From Gammaproteobacteria bacterium (lineage in GTDB: Bacteria; Pseudomonadota; Gammaproteobacteria; Eutrophobiales; Eutrophobiaceae): a DNA stretch of 64,000 nucleotides. Shown here piece after piece: positions 36,772 to 44,684 of this stretch (positions are counted from its first letter, which is position 1; every line of letters starts with the position of its first letter). A program made the position numbers and the translations under genes. The stretch spans positions 68,091-132,090 of the forward strand of contig JAURNW010000035.1 in assembly GCA_030829985.1 (NCBI GenBank). Direction: 5' to 3'. The notes below the pieces were generated by a model. That model worked only from the letters and a program-made list of their open reading frames with translations, was not told the origin of the DNA and ran no database searches.

Positions 36772-36971
36772 TAATCTTCCTTAGTTTAAAAACAGGCTTG
36801 AAATTATAGTGAGCGATCTGGAGTAAGCTAACTTTTGTTTTGAAAAACACGATTACGTCACAGTTTAAGTATTTAATGCAGTACTAATCTACATAACAAA
36901 ATCAACCGGATTGTTAATAAATGAACTTAGATCAATTATAGCGTCAAATAGGTTAAGCAAAAGGAGATAAC

Positions 36972-37286
36972 ATGAAAAATAAGATTTTAGTTGTAGGCAT
37001 CGCATTATTATTGTCTGGCCCAGTATTGGCCGATGATCTTGTGCTTGATTCTGCTGTAGGTGGTGCAGTTGGCGGTGCCGTAGGTGGCGCTGTTGGTGCC
37101 GTACTAGGCGGGCGTGATGGCGCCATTATCGGTGCTGGTGTTGGTGCCGCGACAGGCGCAGCCGTAAACACGAGTGGACATGTTGACGATAGCCATAGAG
37201 AGCATGACCGTTATAAAGAAGGCTCTCATCACCATTATTCTGGAAAGTTTTGCCCTCCAGGACAAGCCAAAAAAGGCCGTTGTTAA
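36972..37286 (+). CDS. Exported glycine-zipper protein with His-rich tail
   Basis: A 104-residue protein. A Sec signal (KILVVGIALLLSGPVLADD, cleavage near residue 20) is followed by a glycine-zipper helix with GxxxG repeats (AVGGAVGGAVGGAVGAVLGG, then IIGAGVGAATGAAV), which usually packs in membranes. The tail is His/Lys-rich (DDSHREHDRYKEGSHHHYS) with two terminal cysteines (KFCPPGQAKKGRC). AAAGGAG precedes the ATG. The family is common and uncharacterised; the His/Cys tail could bind metal. It ends at a bidirectional terminator. Confidence 0.78.
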   Translation: MKNKILVVGIALLLSGPVLADDLVLDSAVGGAVGGAVGGAVGAVLGGRDGAIIGAGVGAATGAAVNTSGHVDDSHREHDRYKEGSHHHYSGKFCPPGQAKKGRC

Positions 37287-37289
37287 ATT

Positions 37290-37317
37290 AAAAAACCGGG
37301 ATAGTCCCGGTTTTTTA
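37290..37317. terminator. Bidirectional Rho-independent terminator
   Basis: AAAAAACCGGGA-TAG-TCCCGGTTTTTT: a 12-bp nearly continuous stem with A and T tracts on both sides. It serves the glycine-zipper gene on the plus strand and the dienelactone-hydrolase-like gene on the minus strand. Confidence 0.92.
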
Positions 37318-38049
37318 TAGGTTCTCTTCAAGAAATTTTGTAAAGCGTTGCCAGGATTGTTTGTCGGCCTCTTCGCGATAACGATCCGAACCAAATACTG
37401 TAAATGCATGAGGTGTATCACCATAGCTGATCATCTCATGCGCAACGCCAGTGTGTTCCAGTTCCATCGCCAGATTGGCAAAATCGACCATTGTGATTGC
37501 GCTATCTGCACTGCCGTGAAAGACAAGGATTTTTCCTTTGGTCTTCTTGTAGTCCTGGTTTGGTGGTGTGCTCAAACCGCCATGGAACGTAACATAACCC
37601 TTTAAGCCAAAACCTGTTCGTGCAAGCTCAAGCACTGCCGCACCACCAAAACAATATCCTATCGCCACCGCATTACTCAGGTTACCACCATTAGCCTGAG
37701 CTGTTTCCATCGCGCCATGTAGTAACGCCCGCATCTTCTTTCTGTCTTTATATAATGCGCCGGTATGCTGGCGTTTATCAGTTACTTCTGTTGGTCGTAT
37801 CCCGGTGCCAAATAAGTCAGCAGCAAAAACGGCATAACCCAGGTCAGCTAACATATCAGCACGTTTTATTTCGTAATCTGTCAGGCCATCCCAGTCATGA
37901 ACGAGAAGTATCATCGGCGCATCTTTAGTGGGCGAGGTGTAATAGCCCTCGTAGCTTTTGCCATCGACCTCATAGGCAATGGTCTTTCCTGCTGCCATGA
38001 CAGCAGGAGATATAATTAACATTAATAGTAAGCCGCTAATAAACCGCAT
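37315..38049 (-). CDS. Exported dienelactone hydrolase family protein
   Basis: A 244-residue alpha/beta hydrolase with a signal peptide (FISGLLLMLIISPAVMAAG). Two ATGs compete; the one at 38049 is preferred because AGGAG sits 7 nt before it, whereas the ATG at 38064 would place that sequence inside the gene. The nucleophile is Cys in IGYCFGGAAVLEL, the acid is probably the Asp in HGSADSAI, and the His is in DTPHAFTVFG, the DLH triad. MILLVHDWDGLTDYE forms the oxyanion region. Substrate unknown; the family cleaves lactones and esters. It would act in the periplasm. Confidence 0.88.
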   Translation of the reverse strand: MRFISGLLLMLIISPAVMAAGKTIAYEVDGKSYEGYYTSPTKDAPMILLVHDWDGLTDYEIKRADMLADLGYAVFAADLFGTGIRPTEVTDKRQHTGALYKDRKKMRALLHGAMETAQANGGNLSNAVAIGYCFGGAAVLELARTGFGLKGYVTFHGGLSTPPNQDYKKTKGKILVFHGSADSAITMVDFANLAMELEHTGVAHEMISYGDTPHAFTVFGSDRYREEADKQSWQRFTKFLEENL

Positions 38050-38221
38050 CAATTTGCTCCTCATACATTCATCATTGTGTTGAGCGTATAGCCATATGAT
38101 TTATGCTAGCCCATAAAGTTTAATCATAATTTACGTCTCAGTTACGCAAAGCAATAGAAATCAAAAATCTATTGTAGTGAATTTGGTAAAATTAGTCTGA
38201 AAACGATTCAGACAGCAGCAA

Positions 38222-38644
38222 TTATTTTCTCTCGCGCTTTACCCAGAAAATAAATAAAACAATCACTCCAATCAGAAACAGAATGATCCCGTAATTCATA
38301 GGCCCGTAAGACCCACCTAAAACAGCCTCAGCGGGATTAGCAGGAGAATAATAAACGGTCACCTTCGTGTCTTGTAAGTGGGTTGGCATATCGTGGTTAA
38401 ACTTTTTGTCGCTGTTAACCGTGTAATAGGTCTTGCCTGCGTAATAGCCAACGATCAGCTGATAACACGTGCCGACCCCTTTTCCGCAAGACCAGGTGTT
38501 GTGCTCAAAATCAACGACCGTGCCCTCAGTTTTGGCCCAGCTTAAGGCTGTGTAAGATGCTTTGCCAATGTTATAGCCGCCCCACAAAACAAAACAGATC
38601 GCGCCTATAAAGATAACTTTTATATTGCTCGCAGGTATGCTCAT
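38222..38644 (-). CDS. DUF3592 membrane protein
   Basis: A 140-residue protein with membrane helices at both ends (NIKVIFIGAICFVLWGGYNIG and YGIILFLIGVIVLFIFWV) and an extracytoplasmic domain between them. It has the DUF3592 features SWAKTEGTVVDFE and VTVYYSPANPAEAVLGG. Two cysteines (WSCGKGVGTC) may form a disulfide. Function unknown. It stands alone on the minus strand. Confidence 0.78.
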   Translation of the reverse strand: MSIPASNIKVIFIGAICFVLWGGYNIGKASYTALSWAKTEGTVVDFEHNTWSCGKGVGTCYQLIVGYYAGKTYYTVNSDKKFNHDMPTHLQDTKVTVYYSPANPAEAVLGGSYGPMNYGIILFLIGVIVLFIFWVKRERK

Positions 38645-38902
38645 TTAGTTAATGCTCCGGTTGTTGGCCCGATAGATTGCCAGACTATAAAATGATTAGG
38701 GCGTTGAAGGGCTTAGTATCAGAATCGATCCTTGTTATGTTAGTAATCTAATTCGGCACAGCTAAATAGTTTGTGTCTCAGCTTTACGAGATAACAAACA
38801 GCCTATAGTGCATAATGCTAATCTCAAATTGATTGAATTTCATCCCAATCACCAGGATTAATGAGATTATTATCCTAAATAACAGAAACAGGAGAAAATT
38901 AA

Positions 38903-39349
38903 ATGGTTGTAAAAAAGAAGTCCGTTGTAAAAAATATTGCTTTGGTCAAAGTGCTTGACACGGCATTAGCAAATCTTGATATGGCAACTACCAATGGCGC
39001 GAAGGTATTAGCGCTGGCGACTAAAAATAGTAAGCAATCTGCGCTTGAAGGAAGACGTCTGAGTAAAAAACGCGTAACTTTAATTAAGCGTCGTAAAGCG
39101 GCCGCGGCAAAAGCACAAAAAGATCCTGTTGCAGCTAACAAGGCTGCATTGAAGGCAGTTGATAAAGAATTGGCAGCGATCAGAAAAGCAGCGGCAAAAA
39201 ACAGAACAGTTAAAGCAGCTAACTTTGATGAATTGTCTGGTTTACGCACAAGTTGTAAGCGATTAAATGCCTACACAAAGGCAATCGCAGCAGCAGACAA
39301 AGCACTGAATAAACCAAAGAAAAAGGTCAGAAGACGTAAAGCAGCATAA
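38903..39349 (+). CDS. Lys/Ala-rich basic protein (histone H1-like composition)
   Basis: A 148-residue protein with an AGGAG Shine-Dalgarno 9 nt before the ATG. By count it has 28 Lys, 12 Arg and 33 Ala against 9 acidic residues. It opens KKKSVVK and ends NKPKKKVRRRKAA. In between are alternating helical segments such as KRRKAAAAKAQKDPVAANKA, and one more ordinary stretch (NFDELSGLRTSCKRLNAYTK). The composition is like AlgP or histone H1-like nucleoid proteins, but the repeats of AlgP are absent. DNA or RNA binding is inferred only from charge. Confidence 0.65.
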   Translation: MVVKKKSVVKNIALVKVLDTALANLDMATTNGAKVLALATKNSKQSALEGRRLSKKRVTLIKRRKAAAAKAQKDPVAANKAALKAVDKELAAIRKAAAKNRTVKAANFDELSGLRTSCKRLNAYTKAIAAADKALNKPKKKVRRRKAA

Positions 39350-39370
39350 TTTTGTTAATCAATATCTAGC

Positions 39371-39390
39371 CCGCCGCCCTTCGGCGGTGT
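39371..39390. terminator. Hairpin between convergent genes (possible terminator)
   Basis: CCGCC-CTTC-GGCGG (39374-39387) is a stable stem with a tetraloop, but no T tract follows on either strand. It may be a factor-dependent terminator or transcript-stabilising hairpin for the genes ending at 39349 and 39402. Confidence 0.4.
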
Positions 39391-39401
39391 CGGTTAGATA
39401 G

Positions 39402-39776
39402 TTATTCTTGAGTATCGGTTTTAATCCAGTTATTAGCCTCATTTAATTCATCAAAGGCAAAGTGTTTTATCTCTGCATTGATGAAATGGCTGGCGACATG
39501 TTCTGCAAATTCACCTATAGCTGAATCAGTGACAAGAGCGACGCAAGCCACTTTTTTATGATGGTCTTTAACAAAACGTAAATGTTTTATCAGCGCAGAA
39601 AAGGAATCCCACCCGGGAAAAGATTTAGTGTGAATTAAAACACCATTAAGACTGCCCGACTTTTCAATGTAAGGATCAACGATCCTGGCAGCAGCCTTAA
39701 AGTCCTCTTCCGATAGCGCCCCTTCAGGCTCTAGCAGAACAATACCTTCTTCTTCATCCAGATCGATATGTAGCAT
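39402..39776 (-). CDS. STAS/SpoIIAA-like protein
   Basis: A 124-residue soluble protein. The ATG at 39776 follows AGAGG by 6 nt, so it is preferred over the GTG at 39782. The pattern is that of the SpoIIAA-like family: MLHIDLDEEEGIVLLEPEGALSEEDF, then a helix and the strand NGVLIHTKSFPGWDSFSALI, and VACVALVTDSAIGEFAEHVASHF before a C-terminal AFDELNEANNWI. These are related to STAS and lipid-binding folds; the physiological role is unknown. An FNR-like 14-mer lies 63 bp upstream of the start. Confidence 0.8.
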   Translation of the reverse strand: MLHIDLDEEEGIVLLEPEGALSEEDFKAAARIVDPYIEKSGSLNGVLIHTKSFPGWDSFSALIKHLRFVKDHHKKVACVALVTDSAIGEFAEHVASHFINAEIKHFAFDELNEANNWIKTDTQE

Positions 39777-39838
39777 ATGCACCTCTATGGTTATTAAAAC
39801 CGCTCAGCTCAAGTATAAGATGTAGTACACGCTCTAAA

Positions 39839-39852
39839 TTGATCTAACGCAA
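39839..39852 (+). promoter_or_regulatory. FNR/Anr-like site 2, upstream of the STAS-like gene
   Basis: TTGATCTAACGCAA, the second copy of the recurring 14-mer, 63 bp upstream of the STAS-like start and in intergenic DNA. It fits an activator site position on the minus-strand gene if the promoter lies just downstream. Confidence 0.5.
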
Positions 39853-40053
39853 GAGATGTTGAAGTAATAGAAAACAAGTCTGTTCACTTGAATGTAATTT
39901 CAAGATTTAAATTTCAGCTTTCGGCCCAGACTGTGTGAAAATGCATAAGCAGTCATTAGATTAAACATCTTTTAACCACTGTTTAATGTGAAATGTAGAG
40001 CTCATAATACAGGGGTCGTGATTCAATTCCATCCATAGCTACCATTCTTAGAG

Positions 40054-40616
40054 TTACCCACTATATTCAGTCGAAATTTTTCTGTGTTTTATGTTCAAAA
40101 ACTTTTCAAGCTGTAATTCTATGAAAAATGCTTCTTCTGGTGATTGAATAAAATTCAATAGCTTAATTTGCTGTTGTGACTGTGTGATTGCGATAAGCTG
40201 GTAAATATGGCCCAACTCGCCATCTATTATTCTCTTAAAGAATAGCTGATCTATATCAGAAGAAGAAAGATCTACCACAGGCATCCAAAATGTTGGAATA
40301 GGCCCATTCTTAACTATTAACCTGTCCGCGCTTATTTTTATAGAGGTTTTATTAATAAAAGTCAGGAGATAATAAAAAAAGAATATCTCTACACTTACTT
40401 TCAACCAAAAAAACATTATCCTCATTTGGTCATTACTTAATGCTTCTTTCCTATGCACACTAATTAAATACCATGTCAGAAAACAAAGAAATATTGCTAA
40501 AAAAGAACATTGAACCAATTAAACCATGCTCTTACTATTTCAATAGAATGCTCAGCCTCATATAAAGATATCCTATTTGGTTTTCGCGATCTAAATTTGT
40601 ATATGAGTTTTGACAT
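40054..40616 (-). pseudogene. Frameshifted membrane-protein gene
   Basis: From the ATG at 40616 a frame reads MSKLIYKFRSRKPNRISLY onward to RAWFNWFNVLF and stops at TAG (40497-40499). The -1 frame at the same point continues LAIFLCFLTWYLISVHRKEA and runs to 40054. The junction is a run of six T on the minus strand (40499-40504); one more T would fuse the two into a 187-residue protein with two membrane helices and a C-terminal PH-like region (IKISADRLIVKNGPIP ... IELQLEKFLNI). The family, as I recall it, has this layout: a hydrophobic N-terminus with conserved W, then the HGPIP-like motif. A homopolymer deletion or sequencing error is likeliest; a slip at TTT-TAG cannot be excluded. Confidence 0.62.
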
Positions 40617-40922
40617 ATTTACTTCTAATAAACCAGTATAAAAAAAGATTACTTTATTTTAGATTTTAGAATCAATTAGTGCGAAACCCAAGCTGTATGT
40701 GAGGTCAACTATACCAAAAAGAGAGCAGTGTTTTGGCACAATGCAGTGCTATAAATGAACGTGCCTTTACGCTGGATAGATGACATATAAAATAATCAAG
40801 ACTTATGACTGCTTTGGGTGGCGACGTTAGCAGAATATTAAATCAAAAAAATGGCTCTTTTCGGAGCCATCTTATTACTTGCTTAATGATACTTGATTCG
40901 TCCTGTATCAAGTTGCTTACGT
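40617..40922. other. Non-coding gap downstream of rpoH
   Basis: 306 bp with no convincing ORF. It holds the rpoH terminator at its right end (40845-40870) and presumably the promoter of the frameshifted gene at its left end. Nothing else recognised. Confidence 0.5.
40845..40870 (-). terminator. Rho-independent terminator after rpoH
   Basis: On the minus strand: ATGGCTC-CGAAAA-GAGCCAT followed by TTTTTT. The stem is 7 bp (40851-40857 / 40864-40870) with a 6-nt loop and lies about 50 bp after the rpoH stop. Confidence 0.88.
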
Positions 40923-41774
40923 TTACGCTGTGATTGTCTCGCGCAATTTTTTCATTGCATTGTTTTCTATCTGCCGTATCCGTTCGGCGGAGACTTCATG
41001 TATTGCAGCGAGTTCGTGCAAGGTTGCTTTATCTTCGGCTAACCAGCGTTTGGCAATGATGTCTTTACTGCGATCATCTAATTGCGCTAGCGCATGCAGT
41101 AACGATTCCTGACTTTCATCATCGAGCTGTGCGGTTTCGATTAATTCTTCCGGACCCGCACTTTTATTTTCAAGGTAATAGGCTGGTGCATATACGGATT
41201 CATTATCGTCATCGTCACTCATGCCATCGAAAGACGCATCGTAATTACTCATGCGTTTTTCCATTTCCATGACTTCACTTGGTTTAACACCAAGATCTTT
41301 TGCAACAGCGTCGACTTCGCTTTGATTTAACCAACCTAAACGTTTCTTGGATGAACGCAGATTAAAGAACAGTTTGCGCTGTGCCTTGGTGGTCGCAACT
41401 TTAACAATGCGCCAGTTCTTAAGAATGAATTCATGCATTTCTGCGCGTATCCAATGTACGGCAAATGAAACGAGTCGGACACCGACGTCTGGATCAAAAC
41501 GTTTTACCGCTTTCATCAGGCCCACATTGCCTTCCTGAATCAGGTCGGCTTGTGGTAAACCATAGCCGCTATAGCCACGCGCGATTTTCACAACGAAGCG
41601 TAAGTGTGACATGACTAAACGACGTGCCGCTTCGATATCGCTTTCATCTCGAAGGCGTCTGGCCAAAACCTGTTCTTCATCAAGAGACAGTATTGGCACC
41701 CGATTGACGGATGAGATATAGCTTTCTATCGACCCGGTCGGTAATGCGAGTTGTAAGTTCGTTAGCTGATTCAT
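40923..41774 (-). CDS. rpoH: Heat-shock sigma factor RpoH (sigma-32)
   Basis: A 283-residue sigma-70-family factor that directs transcription of heat-shock chaperone and protease genes. It has [24 protein letters not shown] (region 1.2), [20 protein letters not shown] and [19 protein letters not shown] (region 2), [23 protein letters not shown] (2.4), the RpoH box [10 protein letters not shown] that separates sigma-32 from other sigmas, and a C-terminal helix-turn-helix [22 protein letters not shown]. Length is normal. It lies downstream of ftsX but has its own promoter region with a CIRCE element 43 bp before the ATG, suggesting HrcA control. Confidence 0.98.
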   Translation of the reverse strand: MNQLTNLQLALPTGSIESYISSVNRVPILSLDEEQVLARRLRDESDIEAARRLVMSHLRFVVKIARGYSGYGLPQADLIQEGNVGLMKAVKRFDPDVGVRLVSFAVHWIRAEMHEFILKNWRIVKVATTKAQRKLFFNLRSSKKRLGWLNQSEVDAVAKDLGVKPSEVMEMEKRMSNYDASFDGMSDDDDNESVYAPAYYLENKSAGPEELIETAQLDDESQESLLHALAQLDDRSKDIIAKRWLAEDKATLHELAAIHEVSAERIRQIENNAMKKLRETITA

Positions 41775-41817
41775 ACCCTTTTCCTATTAAGTAAATCGGC
41801 ATCTATAATGCGAAAGT

Positions 41818-41844
41818 TTAGCACTCCAAAGCTATGAGTGCTAA
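41818..41844. promoter_or_regulatory. CIRCE element (HrcA operator) upstream of rpoH
   Basis: TTAGCACTC (41818-41826), a 9-bp spacer, and GAGTGCTAA (41836-41844): a perfect 9-9-9 CIRCE inverted repeat. It begins directly after a candidate rpoH -10 box, so bound HrcA would block transcription start. hrcA itself is not in the window. Confidence 0.93.
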
Positions 41845-41872
41845 TTTTTAGAAAAGTTCGGTTCAAAGTCAA
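41845..41872 (-). promoter_or_regulatory. Candidate sigma70 promoter of rpoH
   Basis: On the minus strand, TTGACT (41867-41872), a 16-bp spacer and TAAAAA (41845-41850). The transcription start would fall inside the CIRCE element. A second possible -10 (TATAGA) lies between CIRCE and the gene. Hexamer matches are moderate; the call rests partly on the operator position. Confidence 0.5.
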
Positions 41873-41919
41873 GCTTAAGTAATTGAAATTAATACCGTAT
41901 ATGACTGGCATTAGTGATG

Positions 41920-42921
41920 CTAGATGGGTTCGATAGCGCGTAAATGGCGTTTTACGGCGATCCATGAGCCGACGAGGCCCAAGGCAATACCAGTTCCTAA
42001 TAAAATCAATGAGTTACATAGGCCAAGACCGATAAGCTCAAAGTCACTGGAGTAGAGGTTAGCCAATTGTTTTACTGGTCCGTCCAGCAGTTGCATCGAT
42101 ATGGTAATCAACAGCCAGGCAATGATACCGCCAAACACGCCATACCAGAGACCGCTATACAGAAAGGGTCGTTGTATAAAACTGTCTGTGCCACCAAATA
42201 GTTTGGTGATCTCTATCTCTGAACGTCGGTTATGTATCGCCAGTCGAATGGTGTTGCCGATGATCAGTAACACAGCGACAGCCAGTAGCGTCGACAGGAT
42301 AATGATAAGTCGATTAATGATATCCAGTATATACAGCAGTCTTTTTATCCAACCACTATCAAATTGAGCGCTGTCCACTTCGGGCATCGCTTCGAGTTCT
42401 TTTATCAAGTCTTCGGTTTGAGTGTCGTTCCTGCCATCAAGCTTCGGTTTAACGAGGATAACGTTTGGCAACGGGTTCTCATCAAGCGTATCGAGAGCTT
42501 CAGCAAAGCCGGATATTTTTTGATATTCAGACAATGCGTCTGCTCGTTTGATCAATATCGTTTCGTCGATAGTATTTTTGCCAGACAAGCTTGTCGCTAA
42601 TTTGCTGGCCTCAGTTTCATCAACATCTGTTTGCAGAAACAGGGTTATTTGTAACGAACCATCCCAGCTTGATGAAACATAGCGCACGTTATCCAGTAAT
42701 AGATAGAAGCTTGCCGGTAAGGCGAGTGAAATACCAATCACGGCAGTGGTTAAAAGATTACTGACCGGAAATTTAATATATTGCCCGAGGCTGAATATAA
42801 ACGCCTGAGCATGCTGCAACAGCCACATGTCAAAGCGTCGTTTTATCTCACTCTTGCTGGCAGACTTGGTCGGGCGCGAGTTCTTTTTTCTATTCGCTGG
42901 TCTCATCTTTGCCCCGATCAT
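41920..42921 (-). CDS. ftsX: Cell division protein FtsX
   Basis: A 333-residue permease-like partner of FtsE that regulates septal peptidoglycan hydrolysis. A basic cytoplasmic N-terminus (RPANRKKNSRPTKSASKSE) precedes the first membrane helix. A periplasmic domain with SSWDGSLQITLFLQTDVDE and LPNVILVKP follows (about residues 75-195), then three more helices ending GLVGSWIAVKRHLRAIEPI. Length is normal. Its ATG overlaps the ftsE stop as ATGA. It is last in ftsY-ftsE-ftsX, with rpoH next. Confidence 0.96.
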   Translation of the reverse strand: MIGAKMRPANRKKNSRPTKSASKSEIKRRFDMWLLQHAQAFIFSLGQYIKFPVSNLLTTAVIGISLALPASFYLLLDNVRYVSSSWDGSLQITLFLQTDVDETEASKLATSLSGKNTIDETILIKRADALSEYQKISGFAEALDTLDENPLPNVILVKPKLDGRNDTQTEDLIKELEAMPEVDSAQFDSGWIKRLLYILDIINRLIIILSTLLAVAVLLIIGNTIRLAIHNRRSEIEITKLFGGTDSFIQRPFLYSGLWYGVFGGIIAWLLITISMQLLDGPVKQLANLYSSDFELIGLGLCNSLILLGTGIALGLVGSWIAVKRHLRAIEPI

Positions 42922-43592
42922 TCTGTCGGTGTCCCACTGTGAGTCAAGATGCGGCCCATCTTGAGAGTGATAATGCGTTTTGACATGCGTTTAATCATAT
43001 CAAGGTCGTGACTGGCTATAAGCACAGTTACGCCAACCTGATTAAATTGTTCAAATAATTTCATTGTGTCCCAGGAAAGCGCCGGATCAAGATTACCAGT
43101 TGGTTCGTCAGCCAATAAGATAGCAGGCCGATGGACTACTGCTCTTGCTACACCAACGCGTTGTTGTTCGCCACCGGATAGCGCCATGGGGTAGCTATTC
43201 GCTTTTTGTAATAAACTCACCTTATCCAGGGCCGCTTGTACGCGTTTACGAATTTCCTGATGACGGTAACCCGCGATAACCAGTGGTAACGAGACATTAT
43301 CAAACACAGTCCGATCATTTAGCAGGCGGTGATCCTGAAACATGAAACCAATATGACGCCGGAAGATAGGAATACGTGCGTTACGAACGCGTTCCAGATT
43401 TTGTCCGTTGATAATAATTTGTCCGCGCGTATGACGGTCAATCAGCGCAATTAAACGTAAAAGTGTACTTTTGCCTGCGCCAGATCGTCCGGTAATGTAC
43501 ACCATCGCGCCACGTTCGATGTGAAGGTTAATATTACGCAGGGCTTCATTGCCGCCCGGGTAACTCATATGGACATTGGTAAGTCGGATCAT
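42918..43592 (-). CDS. ftsE: Cell division ATP-binding protein FtsE
   Basis: A 224-residue ABC ATPase that powers FtsX at the divisome. Walker A is GRSGAGKSTLLRLI (near residue 36), the Q-loop follows in FMFQDHRLL, the signature is LSGGEQQRVGVARAVVH, Walker B is ILLADEPTGNLD and the switch His is in LIASHDL. MIRLTNVHMSYPGGNEALR is the standard N-terminus. Both ends overlap neighbours by 4 bp (ATGA), so ftsY, ftsE and ftsX are translationally coupled. Confidence 0.98.
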   Translation of the reverse strand: MIRLTNVHMSYPGGNEALRNINLHIERGAMVYITGRSGAGKSTLLRLIALIDRHTRGQIIINGQNLERVRNARIPIFRRHIGFMFQDHRLLNDRTVFDNVSLPLVIAGYRHQEIRKRVQAALDKVSLLQKANSYPMALSGGEQQRVGVARAVVHRPAILLADEPTGNLDPALSWDTMKLFEQFNQVGVTVLIASHDLDMIKRMSKRIITLKMGRILTHSGTPTE

Positions 43593-44545
43593 GATTCTGC
43601 TACAAGTAAGGCATCAATAAACTCAGCCGCATTAAAAGGCCGCAAGTCTTCAACCTGTTCGCCTACGCCTATAAATCGAATAGGAATGTTTAATTCTTCT
43701 GCCAGTGAAAAAACGATGCCTCCCTTTGCAGTGCCGTCAAGCTTGGTTAAAACAATACCATCAACACCGATTATTTCATTAAACTGTTTTGCTTGTATTA
43801 ATGCATTTTGTCCGGTTCCGGCGTCCAGCACCAATAAAACTTCACTTTGTAAATCCGCATCAAACTTATTGCCGATACGATGAATCTTTTTCATTTCATC
43901 CATCAGGTTGTCTTTATTATGTAAGCGACCTGCTGTGTCAGCAATCAAGACATCGATATTATTTGCACGGGCGGATTTCAACCCATCAAAGATGACAGCG
44001 CCGGAATCGGATCCGTGGGATTGAGCAATTACCTTGATCGCATTGCGCTCGCCCCAGACTTGTAATTGCTCGATTGCCGCTGCGCGAAAGGTATCACCTG
44101 CCGCCAGCATCACACTTTTACCTTCAGACTGCAGGCGTTTGGCCAGCTTGCCGATAGTCGTTGTTTTGCCGACACCATTCACGCCAACGACCAGTATAAG
44201 ATAAGGTTTGTTTGGAATGTCTGGAATGGTTAGTGCTTTTTCGACCTGTTTCAGCGCAGGTAACAAGACTTGTTTCAATTGCTCCAGCGGATTTTCAGTC
44301 GAATTCTTTTTAGATTCAGCCTTTAAAAGCTGAATGATCTGATCAGTCGTTTTCATGCCGATATCTGCCAGAATTAAACGATCTTCCAGTTCTTCTAGTG
44401 TGGCATTATCAATAACTGTTTTGTTGCGGCTAAAGAGCCCGCCAAAAAGACCGGTGCGTGTACGTTTCAGACGTTCTGCAAGTGTTGCACTCTCGCTCGA
44501 TTCTGCCGGATTTTTTGCGCCGCTTTTTTTCTTGAAACCAAACAC
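43589..44545 (-). CDS. ftsY: Signal recognition particle receptor FtsY
   Basis: A 318-residue SRP GTPase that receives ribosome-nascent chain complexes at the membrane. The start is GTG at 44545 (FGFKKKSGAK). The acidic A domain of E. coli FtsY is reduced here to a short charged lead (about 25 residues). The N domain follows, then the G domain with GVNGVGKTTTIGKLA, the insertion box with DTFRAAAIEQL, DTAGRLHNKDNLMDEM, TKLDGTAKGGIVFSL and the C-terminal IGVGEQVEDLRPFNAAEFIDALL. It is divergent from the M16 peptidase genes. Confidence 0.97.
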   Translation of the reverse strand: MFGFKKKSGAKNPAESSESATLAERLKRTRTGLFGGLFSRNKTVIDNATLEELEDRLILADIGMKTTDQIIQLLKAESKKNSTENPLEQLKQVLLPALKQVEKALTIPDIPNKPYLILVVGVNGVGKTTTIGKLAKRLQSEGKSVMLAAGDTFRAAAIEQLQVWGERNAIKVIAQSHGSDSGAVIFDGLKSARANNIDVLIADTAGRLHNKDNLMDEMKKIHRIGNKFDADLQSEVLLVLDAGTGQNALIQAKQFNEIIGVDGIVLTKLDGTAKGGIVFSLAEELNIPIRFIGVGEQVEDLRPFNAAEFIDALLVAES

Positions 44546-44684
44546 GAAAATAAATTATCTTAGTATGCTGTCATTAAGTTGCGGTATCCTACCATTAACT
44601 TATATCGAACTCATAAAGAGAAATACGCTCTATATAGGGTGCACCACAGAATTCTAATTCCATAACAAAAGATAAATATAAAAA

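Noticed and set aside
22231-38706. ATTAGGGCGT appearing near 22233, 32453 and 38696 in intergenic DNA
   Set aside because: Only about 10 bp are shared and flanks do not align, so there is not enough to call a dispersed repeat.
40054-40518. Reading 40054-40518 as an intact gene from the TTG at 40518
   Set aside because: No Shine-Dalgarno is seen and the upstream frame continues the membrane-protein pattern up to a T6 run, so a frameshifted gene explains the data better.
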